Positions 26,633 through 34,884 of a stretch of 64,000 nucleotides of DNA are shown in pieces. Made by a program: the position numbers and the translations under genes. The stretch comes from Pelomonas saccharophila_A. GTDB taxonomy: Bacteria; Pseudomonadota; Gammaproteobacteria; Burkholderiales; Burkholderiaceae_C. Below the pieces are notes generated by a model. That model worked only from the letters and a program-made list of their open reading frames with translations. It had not been told where the DNA came from and did not search any database. The stretch lies in contig NZ_JAVDXU010000001.1 in NCBI RefSeq assembly GCF_031458095.1, forward strand, positions 2,108,001 through 2,172,000. The letters are read 5' to 3'. How positions within the stretch are numbered: position 1 is the first letter of the stretch; each line of letters starts with the position of its first letter.

Positions 26633-28020
26633 AGCTGCGCCTACCCAACACCTATGTGCTGCTGTTCGCGCTGCTGGCACTGATCGCGGCCGCCACCTGG
26701 GTCGTGCCCGGCGGGCGCTTCCAGACCGAGCTGGTCAATGGCAAGACGCTGATCGTCGCCGGCAGCTTTCATCTCATCGACGCCAAGCCACAGGGGCTGA
26801 CTGCGCTGCTGACGGCGCCCATCAAGGGCTTTGTCGAGGCGGCGCTCATCATCGGCTTCGTCCTCATCGTCGGCGGCGCCTTCGCGGTGCTGCAAGGGAC
26901 AGAGGCCATCGACGCGCTGATCAAGTCCGTCGCCCGCGCCCACAGCCGCTCGGCCCTGGTGCGCGTGGCCGTGATCCCGGTCTTCGTCACGCTGTTCTCG
27001 CTGGGCGGCGCCAGCTTCGGCATGGCCGAGGAAGCCATCCCCTTTGTGCTGATCTTCATCCCGCTGGCCCTGGCGCTGAAGCTGGACACGCTGACCGGCG
27101 TGGCCATCCCTTTCGTCGGCTCGCAGGTGGGCTTTGCCACCGCCTTCCTGAATCCCTTCAACGTCGGCGTGGCCCAGGGCATTGCCGGCGTGCCGATGTT
27201 CTCGGGACTGGGCTACCGGGCGCTGTGCTGGTCCATCGCGACGACGGTCACCATCGCCTTCTTGATGTGGTGGGCCGCGCGCATCAAGCGCTCACCGGAG
27301 CTGAGCCCGACCTACGCCATGGACCAGGAGCGCCGCAAGACGCTGGACTTGGCGAGCTTCGAGGCCTTCACCGGCATGAGCGGGCGGCATCGCGCGGTGC
27401 TGTGGCTGTTTGCGGCAACGCTGCTCGTGATGATCGGCGGCGTCGTCAAGTTCGGCTGGTACATCGAGGAGATCGCCGCCCTCTTCCTCGTCATGGCGGT
27501 GGCCGTCGGCGCGGTGGCACGGCTGTCGGCGGACGAATTCATGGCCGCCTTCCTGCACGGTGCGCGCGATCTCGTCGGCACGGCCCTGGTCATCGCGCTG
27601 GCCAAGGGCACCGTCATCCTGATGCGCGAGGGTCAGATCATCGACACGCTGCTGAACGCGCTGGCACCGCTGGTGGCGTCCAGCACGCCGGTGCTGGCGG
27701 CACAGAAGATGTTCGCCATCCAGTCGGTCATCAACTTCTTCATCCACTCCGGCACCGGCCAAGCCGCGCTGACCATGCCCATCATGGCGCCGCTGGCCGA
27801 CCTCGTCGGCGTGACGCGCCAGACCGCCGTGCTGGCCTTCCAGTTCGGCGAGCTGACCACGCCCATCATCCCGACCTCGGGCATCACCGTCGGCGTGCTG
27901 GCCTTGGCCCGTGTTCCCTTCGGCCAGTGGGTGCGCTGGATGCTGCCGCTGCAGGGGCTCTACCTCGTCATGGCCCTGGCCCTGCTCGCCTTCCCGGCGA
28001 TGACGGGCTGGGTACAGTGA
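26629..28020 (+). CDS. YfcC-family (basic amino acid / C4-dicarboxylate carrier-like) transporter
   Basis: A 463-residue membrane protein with about 11-12 helices, starting MKLRLPNTYVLLFALL. It carries the two hairpin signatures of the family, SLGGASFGMAEEAIPF near residue 120 and FFIHSGTGQAALTMPIMAPL near 380, each with small residues typical of re-entrant loops. YfcC relatives are annotated as arginine/ornithine or dicarboxylate carriers, though few are characterised. The ATG overlaps the stop of the dipeptide hydrolase (ATGA). In this operon it probably imports beta-Asp-Arg or arginine, or exports a product. In Pseudomonas an ABC transporter fills this position next to AotO. Confidence 0.8.
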   Translation: MKLRLPNTYVLLFALLALIAAATWVVPGGRFQTELVNGKTLIVAGSFHLIDAKPQGLTALLTAPIKGFVEAALIIGFVLIVGGAFAVLQGTEAIDALIKSVARAHSRSALVRVAVIPVFVTLFSLGGASFGMAEEAIPFVLIFIPLALALKLDTLTGVAIPFVGSQVGFATAFLNPFNVGVAQGIAGVPMFSGLGYRALCWSIATTVTIAFLMWWAARIKRSPELSPTYAMDQERRKTLDLASFEAFTGMSGRHRAVLWLFAATLLVMIGGVVKFGWYIEEIAALFLVMAVAVGAVARLSADEFMAAFLHGARDLVGTALVIALAKGTVILMREGQIIDTLLNALAPLVASSTPVLAAQKMFAIQSVINFFIHSGTGQAALTMPIMAPLADLVGVTRQTAVLAFQFGELTTPIIPTSGITVGVLALARVPFGQWVRWMLPLQGLYLVMALALLAFPAMTGWVQ

Positions 28021-28024
28021 GCGC

Positions 28025-29011
28025 ATGACGCCACCCGTCCGCCGCATCGGCCTGCTGCTGGAGCCGGGTTTCCCGCTGCTCGCGCTGGCTGCCGTGGTGG
28101 ACAGCCTGGAAGCGGTCAACGAACTGCAGGACGAGGCGCGCTATCGCAGCGAGGCGCTGTCGACGAGCGGTGGGTTGGTCACCGCACAAGGTGGTGTGGG
28201 CGTGCAGACCGGCAGCGCGATGCATCCCGCTGATTGGCATGCCGTCTTCGTCATCGCGGCCGATCCCACGCCACCCGACGCAAACGCGCTCGCCCTGCTG
28301 CGCCGCTGGGCCACTGACGGCGTCGCGCTCGGTGGCCTCGCCGCCGGTGCGGCCTGGCTCGCGTCTGCCGGCCTGCTTGACGGCCAGCGCGCCTGCGCCG
28401 ACTGGCCGTTGCTGGACGGCCTGGCCGACGCGCACGCCGGCGTCGCCTGGGCCCAGGGCCTGTGGGACATCAACGCGGCCGGCGACCGGCTCAGCGCCGC
28501 CGGCACGGCCGGCATGGACCTCTGCTGCGCCTGGCTGGCCGCCCAGCATGGCGAGCGTCTCGGCCAGGAGGTGCTGCAGGCCCTGGGCCTGACCGGCCTG
28601 CGCCCGCGCGATGAACGACAGCGCGGCGGCTACAGCGAGCAGCGCGGCGCCGGCAGCCCCAAGCTGGCCGAAGCCCTGGCGCTGATGGAAGCCAACCTCG
28701 GCGAGCCGCTGCCGACCGAGGAGGTGGCGACTCTCGTGGGCGTATCGCGGCGCCAACTGGAGCGCCTGTTCAAGCAGCACCTCGACACCCTGCCCTCGCG
28801 CCACTACCTGGAGCTGCGCCTGGCCCGCGCGCGGCGGCTGTTGCAGCAGAGCTCGCAGTCCATCCTGCAGATCGGCCTGTCCTGCGGCTTCTCGTCGGGC
28901 CCGCATTTCTCCAACGCCTACCGCGCCCATTTCGGCCGCACGCCGCGCGACGAGCGCAGCCAGCGCGCCCAGGCCTGGCGCGCCGAACCTTCTTCCGGAG
29001 ACCGCCCATGA
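28025..29011 (+). CDS. argR: AraC-family regulator with DJ-1/GATase-like sensor domain, ArgR-like
   Basis: A 328-residue protein. The N-terminal half is a class I glutamine amidotransferase-like domain (RIGLLLEPGFPLLALAAVVD, then LGGLAAGAAWLASAGLLDG) as in GlxA/ArgR-type regulators. The C-terminal half has two helix-turn-helix motifs: LPTEEVATLVGVSRRQLERL and the AraC signature ending FSSGPHFSNAYRAHFGRTP. Pseudomonas ArgR has the same architecture, responds to arginine, and lies in the aot operon beside aotO. Here it lies downstream of the cphZ-like gene and directly before arginine succinyltransferase (ATGA overlap), the same pairing. It is the likely activator acting at the two repeat sites at 24134 and 30666. 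Confidence 0.8.
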   Translation: MTPPVRRIGLLLEPGFPLLALAAVVDSLEAVNELQDEARYRSEALSTSGGLVTAQGGVGVQTGSAMHPADWHAVFVIAADPTPPDANALALLRRWATDGVALGGLAAGAAWLASAGLLDGQRACADWPLLDGLADAHAGVAWAQGLWDINAAGDRLSAAGTAGMDLCCAWLAAQHGERLGQEVLQALGLTGLRPRDERQRGGYSEQRGAGSPKLAEALALMEANLGEPLPTEEVATLVGVSRRQLERLFKQHLDTLPSRHYLELRLARARRLLQQSSQSILQIGLSCGFSSGPHFSNAYRAHFGRTPRDERSQRAQAWRAEPSSGDRP

Positions 29012-30021
29012 ACACCCTGCTGCTGCGCCCCGTGGCGGCGGCCGACCTGCCCGACCTGCTGCGCATGGCCGCGGCCAGCGCCGACGGCATCAGCTCGCTG
29101 CCCAACGACGAGGCCAAGCTGCGCGCACGCATCGCCGCCTCCCTGCAGTCCTTCGCCAGCCCCGACGACGCCAGCGGCGAGGAGACCTATCTCTTCGTGC
29201 TGGAAGACGCGGGACGCATCGTGGGCTGCTCCGGCATCGCCGCCAGCGCCGGCTTCTTCGACCGCTTCTACAGCTACCGCAACGAGTTTGTCGTGCATGC
29301 CAGCACAGCCCTGGGTGTGTCGCAGCGCATGCACACCCTGCATCTCTGCCACGACCTGACCGGCACCACGCTGCTGACCTCCTTCTATCTGGAACCCGAC
29401 TACGAGAACGGCCCCGCGGCCCAGTTGCTGTCACGCGCGCGCCTGCTCTTCATCCGCGACAACGCGGCGCGCTTCTCCGGGCGCATTGCGGCCGAGAGCC
29501 CCGGCATCACGGACGCGGCCGGCCAGAGCCCCTTCTGGGACGCCGTCGGCCGGCGCTTCTTCGGCATGGCTTACCCCGAGGCCGAGGCCATCATCGGCGG
29601 CCGCAGCCGCGCCTGCATCGCCGACCTGATGCCGCCCTCGCCCATCTACGTGGCCCTGCTGCCCGAGGCCGCGCAGTGGGCCCTGGGCCAGCTGCATCCG
29701 GTGGGCGAACTGCCCTTCTCGGTGCTGCAGGACGAAGGCTTCGACGCCGACACCTATGTCGACATCTTCGACGGCGGGCCGACCGTGGAGGCGCCGCTGG
29801 CGTCGCTGCGCAGCGTGAGGCTGGCGCGGGATGTCATCGTCCAGGACGACCGCAGCGGCCCACGCGAGTGGGCGCTCGTCGCTTGCACGGAGCGCGCACG
29901 CTTCCGTGCCGTCCTCGCCGAGGTGGGCCATGACGTGGATACCGCCACCGCGGCCCGTGTGGGTGCCCAACCGGGCGAACGCCTCGTCGTGACGCCGCTG
30001 CAGATGGAGGTGGCGGCGTGA
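29008..30021 (+). CDS. astA: Arginine N-succinyltransferase
   Basis: A 337-residue enzyme of the AstA/AruF family, which transfers succinyl from succinyl-CoA to arginine, the first step of the arginine succinyltransferase (AST) pathway. The GNAT part is complete: LLRPVAAADLPDLLRMAAAS at the N-terminus, YLFVLEDAGRIVGCSGIA, and the long second half with LLSRARLLFIRDNAARFSGR, ESPGITDAAGQSPFWDAVGR, and DTYVDIFDGGPTVEAPL. The ATG overlaps the regulator stop (ATGA). It channels arginine released from the dipeptide towards glutamate. The other pathway genes (astB, C, D, E) are not in this window. Confidence 0.88.
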   Translation: MNTLLLRPVAAADLPDLLRMAAASADGISSLPNDEAKLRARIAASLQSFASPDDASGEETYLFVLEDAGRIVGCSGIAASAGFFDRFYSYRNEFVVHASTALGVSQRMHTLHLCHDLTGTTLLTSFYLEPDYENGPAAQLLSRARLLFIRDNAARFSGRIAAESPGITDAAGQSPFWDAVGRRFFGMAYPEAEAIIGGRSRACIADLMPPSPIYVALLPEAAQWALGQLHPVGELPFSVLQDEGFDADTYVDIFDGGPTVEAPLASLRSVRLARDVIVQDDRSGPREWALVACTERARFRAVLAEVGHDVDTATAARVGAQPGERLVVTPLQMEVAA

Positions 30022-30635
30022 GCGCCGTTCAAGTGACTCAAGAAGCCGCTGGCTTGCGGCTGTCGCTCAACGGCGCCAGCGCCCTTCTGGTGCCGCGCAT
30101 CGGTCTGCAACTGCCGCGCTACCACTTCCGCCTCGGCCGTGTCGTGCACGCCGCCGCCGAGCTGGCCCTGTTCCGCGTGCAGACCACGCTGCTGCTTGGC
30201 AACGACCACACCGGCGCCGCGGAGCTGACGCAGCTGCGGCCGACGCCGGAGTTGCCGCAGCTCATCGCCGCGGCCCAGCAGCTGCTGCGCGAGCGGCCGG
30301 AGGACTTCGGCGACACCCTGGTCTGCGAGCTGCCCGGCTGGCGCGACGCCGAGGGTGGTTCGCCCTTCTGGCAAGCCCTGGGTGCGCGCTTCTACCCGGG
30401 CGACCCGGCCGAAGCTGAAAGCCGGCTCGGACCCGACTGGCGCAGCCATCTGGCCGCCCTGCTGCCGCGCCAGATGGTCTATCTGTCCTTCCTCGGCGAG
30501 GCCGCGGAAAGCCATGTGCTGGACGTGCCCGAAGCCCACAGGCCCGTACGGGCTGCATTGCAGGCCGCGGGCTTTCAGCCGCCGGTGCACGCCCGCATCG
30601 ACGACGGCGGCCCGGTGCTGGCCTGGCGCGCCTAG
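30018..30635 (+). CDS. N-terminally truncated arginine N-succinyltransferase-like subunit
   Basis: A 205-residue protein starting at a GTG that overlaps the astA stop (GTGA). It aligns with the second part of AstA: PRIGLQLPRYHFRLGRVVHA, LLLGNDHTGAAELTQL, the WRDAEGGSPFWQALGARFY motif and the closing DDGGPVLAWRA. The first 80 or so residues of the GNAT fold, with the opening strand and helix, are missing. AruF and AruG of Pseudomonas are paired subunits, each of about 340 residues; this may be a shrunken AruG-type partner. It also lacks the conserved ARLLF helix. It may be structural rather than catalytic. Confidence 0.7.
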   Translation: MSAVQVTQEAAGLRLSLNGASALLVPRIGLQLPRYHFRLGRVVHAAAELALFRVQTTLLLGNDHTGAAELTQLRPTPELPQLIAAAQQLLRERPEDFGDTLVCELPGWRDAEGGSPFWQALGARFYPGDPAEAESRLGPDWRSHLAALLPRQMVYLSFLGEAAESHVLDVPEAHRPVRAALQAAGFQPPVHARIDDGGPVLAWRA

Positions 30636-30665
30636 GGCCCACCCGCTCAGGACATTCCCGGCCCC

Positions 30666-30701
30666 GGCACAGCGACGCAAGTCGGCGTCGCGCCGCTGCA
30701 A
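30666..30701 (+). promoter_or_regulatory. Putative ArgR-type operator upstream of the second cyanophycinase
   Basis: A strong half-site GTCGC-N8-AA lies at 30687-30701. A weaker one, GGCAC-N8-AA, is 21 bases upstream at 30666-30680, with both AA pairs in register, and GCAAGTCG itself repeats at 30677 and 30698. This is the spacing seen at 24134-24169. It ends 94 bases before the second cyanophycinase start. Confidence 0.5.
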
Positions 30702-30795
30702 GTCGCCACCTTCCGCCGACACACCCCCGTCACTACCGTGCGCTCAGGGTTAGAGGCCGCCATTCCGGCGCCCCCCTCCTCCGCCTGGAGAGCAC

Positions 30796-32154
30796 ATGAA
30801 ATCTGTCGTGGGATTCCTGTTGTGCGGCGCGCTGGCCGCAGCATCATTCCCGGCCGCCGCCGGCAAACTCTTCCTCTCCGGTGGCGCCTATGAAGACGCC
30901 AACACCGACCTCTTCGTCAACGGCCTGCGCAAGGCCACGGGGCGCGACACCGGCTTCACGCCCAATATCAACAGCACCAGCAACTGCGGCAGCAACTGGA
31001 ACACCACCGTCTGCCCGCGCATCGCCGTCGTCACGGCCGCCAAGGACAGCTACGCCACCGGCCTGGACGCCTTCAACAACGACATCCCGGCCAGCGGCTC
31101 CACGCCGCTCAAGCGCGGCTACTACAACCTCTTCCAGACCCACGGCTTCAGCCCGAAGTTCATCACCGCCCACGTCGACAACTATGGCGTGCACACCAGC
31201 GGCAGCACGCCCGAGGGCCAGGCCAATATCGCCATCCTCAACCAGGCCGACGCGGTGTGGTTTGTCGGTGGCGACCAGGCCAAGATCGTCCGCACATTCC
31301 TCACCGACAGCGGCGCCGACACCGCCCTGGCCGCCGCGCTGCGCACCCGCTGGAGCAATGGCGGCGGCAGCATCGTCATCGCCGGCGACTCGGCCGGCAA
31401 CCATGCGCTCAACGTCAACATGCATGCGGCCGGCGTCAGCTACGGCTACCTCTACTACGGCGCCGACCTGCCCGACACCCCCGTCACCGGTTACGCCACG
31501 CTGGGCGACACCCGCGACGGCCTGTCGGCCTTGCGCTACCTGGAGAACGGCGCCACGATGAAGGCCCTGGGCTATCTGCCCGCCGGCATCCTCAGCGACA
31601 CCCATTTCGACAGCCGCTCCGGCCGCCTGGGGCGCCTGGCCGCAGCGCTGCGTGACCTTGGCGTGGCCCAGGGCTTTGGCGTGGACGAGAACACCGGCGT
31701 GGTGGTCGACACCTCGGCGCAGACGGCCGCCGTCTACGGCACCAACAAGCTGCTCATCGTCGACACCGCGGCGGCCAGCGTGCAAACCGGCAGCTACTAC
31801 AAGGTCAACGGCCTGCGCGTCAGCCTGCTGACGCCGGGGGACAAGTACAACTGGTCCAGCAAGGTCGTCACCAGCAGCAAGAGCGCCATCGGCACGGCCT
31901 ATTACTACAGCAGCGCCTACAACTCGGCCGACATCTTCGCCGCACTTGAAACCTCCAAGTCCCTCACCCGCACCGTCGACCAGACGCCGACGACCAATGT
32001 CGGCACCGCGCCGGTACCGGTCTACGGCAGCGGCCCCAACTATCCCGGCGGCTCACCGACCATCCGCCTGCGCTTCACGCGCGACGCGACGAGCAAGGGC
32101 TACTACAGCAGCGGCAAATACACGGTGGACAAGGTCAAGGTCGACATCTATTGA
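30796..32154 (+). CDS. Second secreted cyanophycinase-like peptidase (S51 family)
   Basis: A 452-residue exported protein with signal peptide 1-22 (SFPAAAG). The S51 core is recognisable: GKLFLSGGAYED, WFVGGDQAKIVRTFL, the nucleophile elbow IAGDSAGNHAL (S199; GDSAG in place of GTSAG) and ILSDTHFDSRSGRLGRL (H270). It differs widely from the first copy, with insertions rich in Ser/Thr/Tyr/Asn, C63 and C73 that could form a disulfide, and a C-terminal region of about 100 residues rich in Tyr and Ser. This suggests a protein made for life outside the cell. It may handle a different polymer form or chain ends. Preceded by its own regulatory region with ArgR-type repeats. Confidence 0.75.
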   Translation: MKSVVGFLLCGALAAASFPAAAGKLFLSGGAYEDANTDLFVNGLRKATGRDTGFTPNINSTSNCGSNWNTTVCPRIAVVTAAKDSYATGLDAFNNDIPASGSTPLKRGYYNLFQTHGFSPKFITAHVDNYGVHTSGSTPEGQANIAILNQADAVWFVGGDQAKIVRTFLTDSGADTALAAALRTRWSNGGGSIVIAGDSAGNHALNVNMHAAGVSYGYLYYGADLPDTPVTGYATLGDTRDGLSALRYLENGATMKALGYLPAGILSDTHFDSRSGRLGRLAAALRDLGVAQGFGVDENTGVVVDTSAQTAAVYGTNKLLIVDTAAASVQTGSYYKVNGLRVSLLTPGDKYNWSSKVVTSSKSAIGTAYYYSSAYNSADIFAALETSKSLTRTVDQTPTTNVGTAPVPVYGSGPNYPGGSPTIRLRFTRDATSKGYYSSGKYTVDKVKVDIY

Positions 32155-32193
32155 CGACGCCCGCCGCGGGCGAATGCAGGGTAGGCTGCATGC

Positions 32194-33252
32194 ATGACGC
32201 TCGCCCGCTTCAGCACCAGCCCGTCGCGCCGCTCGATGCTCGGCTTGCTGGCCGCTCTGACCTGGAGCACCGCGCTCGCACAACAGCCCGGCCCGGCAAC
32301 GGGCGCTCCCCGGCGCGTCATCTTCCTGGCCCAGGACTTTCGCAACGGCGGCATCACCACCGTCTACCGCAGCTTCGAACAGGCCTGCCAGGAACTCGGC
32401 TGGACGCTGAGCATCGTCAACGGCAAGGGCGACAAGGCGACGATCCGGCGCCTGTTCGACGACGCCCTGAAGGCCGGCGTCGACGGCATCGTGCTGGGAG
32501 GCTTCGACGAGTCCGATATCGCCGACCGGTTGGCCGCGTCCTCGCGCCCTCTGCCGGCGCTGGTGGGCTGGCACGCGTCCGCTCGCCATGGGGCCACGCC
32601 CTATCTGTTCGCCAATGTCAGTACCGACCCGCTGGCCGTTGCCGACATGGCCGCGGCCCTGGTCACACCGGCGAGCGGCACCCAGGCCGGCGTCGTCATC
32701 TTCAACGACGGACGCTTCGACATCGCCAACGTCAAGACCCTGCGCATGCGCGAGGCACTGTCGCGCTGCGCCCGCTGCGAGCTGCTGGCCGTCGAGGACC
32801 TGCCCATCTCCAGCGCCGCCAAGGAGATGCCGGCGGCGCTGGAGAAGCTGCAGCAGCGCTTCGGCAGGCGCTGGACCCATGTGCTGGCGATCAATGACGT
32901 CTACATGGACTCCATGCACTTCCCGCTGCAGGCCCTGGGCCGCGGCGACATCGTCGGCATCGCCGCTGGCGACGGCTCGCGCACGGCAATGAGCCGCATC
33001 CGCTCCGGCCGCTCACAGCAGCTCGCCACCATCGCCGAGCCCACCGGCCTGCAAGGCTGGCAGCTGGCCGACGAACTGAGGCGCGCCTTCGCAAGGCAAG
33101 CTCCCAGCGGTCGCGTCGCTCGCCCGATTGCCGTCACGACGGAGCTGCTGCGCCAGCTCGGCCAGCTGGAGGTCGACGACCTGCTTCCCTATCGCGCCGA
33201 GTACCGCCAGCAGTGGTCGATCAGCCCGCCGAGCGCGGCGAAGGCACCCTAG
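32194..33252 (+). CDS. Periplasmic sugar-binding-like (type I periplasmic binding) protein
   Basis: A 352-residue protein with an N-terminal signal containing twin arginines (SPSRRSMLGLLAAL), possibly a Tat substrate, then a type I periplasmic binding fold: RRVIFLAQDFRNGGITTVYR, KAGVDGIVLGGFDES, GVVIFNDGRFDIANVKTL and HVLAINDVYMDSM. Such domains bind small ligands for ABC transporters or sensor kinases, but no permease or ATPase gene is adjacent. It starts 39 bases after the second cyanophycinase, so may be co-transcribed and bind a degradation product. No DNA-binding domain is present, so it is not a LacI repressor. Confidence 0.7.
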   Translation: MTLARFSTSPSRRSMLGLLAALTWSTALAQQPGPATGAPRRVIFLAQDFRNGGITTVYRSFEQACQELGWTLSIVNGKGDKATIRRLFDDALKAGVDGIVLGGFDESDIADRLAASSRPLPALVGWHASARHGATPYLFANVSTDPLAVADMAAALVTPASGTQAGVVIFNDGRFDIANVKTLRMREALSRCARCELLAVEDLPISSAAKEMPAALEKLQQRFGRRWTHVLAINDVYMDSMHFPLQALGRGDIVGIAAGDGSRTAMSRIRSGRSQQLATIAEPTGLQGWQLADELRRAFARQAPSGRVARPIAVTTELLRQLGQLEVDDLLPYRAEYRQQWSISPPSAAKAP

Positions 33253-33376
33253 GCCAGCGGGTCATCTCGCACGCTGCCGCTTCACCGGTGCGTAAGCGGC
33301 CTAACGTCCTACAGCCGCGCAACCGCGCCGAGGTCATCGTTCAAGGGTGCTCACTGTTGAGCCACAGGCCTCAGAC

Positions 33377-33565
33377 ATGAGAATCCCATTCCGACTGACC
33401 GTGCCCAACTGGTTCGGCGATCCCGGCCCTGAGCTGTTCCCGCCGCAGCCGATGGTGCTGCCGCTATGGCGTCGCGCCGTCGAGCCGCACCCGGCCGCAG
33501 GCCGACCGGCGCCGGCGCCCGCCTCAAGCACGCGATCACTGCATGCCAGGTCGCCACGCCCATGA
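33377..33565 (+). CDS. Small hypothetical protein
   Basis: A possible 62-residue protein starting MRIPFRLTVPNWFGDPGPEL and ending in a Pro/Arg/Ser-rich stretch. Its TGA overlaps the ATG of the next frame (ATGA), which supports translational coupling, but the C-terminal composition is what any GC-rich shadow frame would give. I do not recognise a family. It may be spurious. Confidence 0.3.
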   Translation: MRIPFRLTVPNWFGDPGPELFPPQPMVLPLWRRAVEPHPAAGRPAPAPASSTRSLHARSPRP

Positions 33566-33933
33566 GCGGCTTCTGGATCTCCACGCCCTTCTCGCAGGAG
33601 CCGCGCATCGTGCTGGTCCGCTGGCGCGCCTGGGAGGTGCAGGTGCCCAGCTACGACGCCCCCACCTGGCACCTCGTCGGCTATATCGAGCACGAGCATT
33701 GCGCCAAGGTCTCGTCGGCCGTCGCCTTCGTGCACATCGACACCGAAGAGGTGACCACCAAGACCGGCCGCACCTATGCGCTCAGCGGGCCGTCCAGCAT
33801 CGATGCCGATGCGGCGCACCTCTGGGACAGCTGGCGCAAGCTGCATGGCGCCATCGTGCTGCGCGAGGTCACCACGGACATCCTGGATGGCAGGCAGCCG
33901 GTGGCGGTGAATCTGATCAAGCAGCCTGGGTAG
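33562..33933 (+). CDS. Hypothetical protein
   Basis: A 123-residue protein of mixed composition starting MSGFWISTPFSQEPRIVLVR, with Trp-rich segments (WRAWEVQVPSYDAPTWHLVG), a VAFVHIDTEEVTTKTGR beta-like segment and a WDSWRKLHGAIVLREVT C-terminal part. I do not recognise the family. No signal peptide or membrane helix is apparent. Coding is supported by its normal composition compared with the other frames. It ends 12 bases before the left end of the transposon-like element. Confidence 0.5.
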   Translation: MSGFWISTPFSQEPRIVLVRWRAWEVQVPSYDAPTWHLVGYIEHEHCAKVSSAVAFVHIDTEEVTTKTGRTYALSGPSSIDADAAHLWDSWRKLHGAIVLREVTTDILDGRQPVAVNLIKQPG

Positions 33934-34256
33934 AAGCCGCCGTCATGTGAAGTACCCCATAAACTGAAATCGTCTCTCATAGAGACAACGCGCCTGACAA
34001 GCCGGCATAAGCCGAAATCTAGACACCCCATAAGGTGAAATTTTCCTGCCGCAATAGCCCATAAGTTGAAACCCTTGGTCAAGGAATTGCTGTTCAAGCT
34101 TGAGACTGATGACAGCCCGTTTGCGCCAAGTCCTGGAGCCGAGCACCTCAAGAACTTGCTCCAGGTTGGACTCCCAGCAGCTGAAGAGCAACGACGTCCG
34201 GCACGTGGTACTTCTCACGATTTTGAAGTACGGCGAGCTAGCGCAGCGCTATTCCT

Positions 34257-34397
34257 TCACCTTAAGCCAGCGATGCGCTTCAGTTCCTGGTCGACTCTCT
34301 GTCGAACTGCTGCATTGTCTAGGGTCACGAACTCGCGAGCCTTACGGTCCTCCTTGGGCACAAACGGCACAACATCGAAGTAGAGGCGGTTGCCCTG
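34257..34397 (-). other. Open 46-codon stretch inside the mobile element, unrecognised
   Basis: On the minus strand, in a frame shifted from the dnaE2 fragment, 46 codons read GNRLYFDVVPFVPKEDRKAR and onward to ELKRIAGLR before TGA. The composition looks like real protein rather than a shadow frame, but there is no start codon with a ribosome site and I do not recognise it. It could be the 3' end of a decayed gene joined to the dnaE2 remnant. Confidence 0.3.
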
Positions 34398-34629
34398 ACA
34401 AGCTCATCAGTGCGTCGCCGCCTGCAAGCAGCTTCATCACAGGCTGGTCGAGCCGAGCACGCAGGCTCAGGTCCTCCGCACTGGTGAACGGCGCCTTCCG
34501 TCGCGCCTCGACGATGCTCTGCGCCGCAGCCTCTCGCATGCCCTTGATGAGGCGTCGGCCAAGGCGCACGGCTGGCTTGGTGTCGATGTCCTCAAGCGTG
34601 CTGTCGTAGTTGCTGTAGAGCACGTCCGG
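34393..34629 (-). pseudogene. dnaE2: Fragment of error-prone DNA polymerase DnaE2
   Basis: About 79 codons match the C-terminal region of DnaE2 alpha-like polymerases: DVLYSNYDSTLED, then PAVRLGRRLIKGMREAAAQS, VEARRKAPFTSAEDLSLRA and AGGDALMSL. In full DnaE2 this region contains the tandem helix-hairpin-helix motifs after the polymerase core. Both sides are lost and the frame is interrupted, so no function is expected. It lies inside the transposon-like element, so was probably carried in with it. Confidence 0.6.
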
Positions 34630-34849
34630 AGACCTGCGGGCATTCAGCCGGGATGTCCTGCATCTCGAAGCGGTAGCCTTTGCGCACGCTGAGGAACTCC
34701 AGCGTCTTGCGGATACCGTCAGACGTTTCGTTCGACGTGTGCTACGGACTCCGCCGAATATCGAGTGAGCGCGCCAGCGTTTGCAATTCCCAATTGGCTT
34801 TAGCTGTGGCCATCCGTAGTTTGCCACTGCTGTGGCTGACGACCTCCAA

Positions 34850-34884
34850 CCTGTAAGAAAAGTGCCCGGTAGTCGCCGGGCACT
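34850..34884 (-). terminator. Intrinsic terminator, minus strand, inside the mobile element
   Basis: A perfect 9-bp stem AGTGCCCGG / CCGGGCACT (34861-34869 with 34876-34884) and six-base loop. Reading on the minus strand it is followed by TTTCTTACAGG. It would block read-through leftwards from nrdJ into the element's interior. Confidence 0.55.

Noticed and set aside
32194..33252. LacI-family repressor
   Set aside because: The ligand-binding fold fits, but an export signal replaces the helix-turn-helix at the N-terminus.
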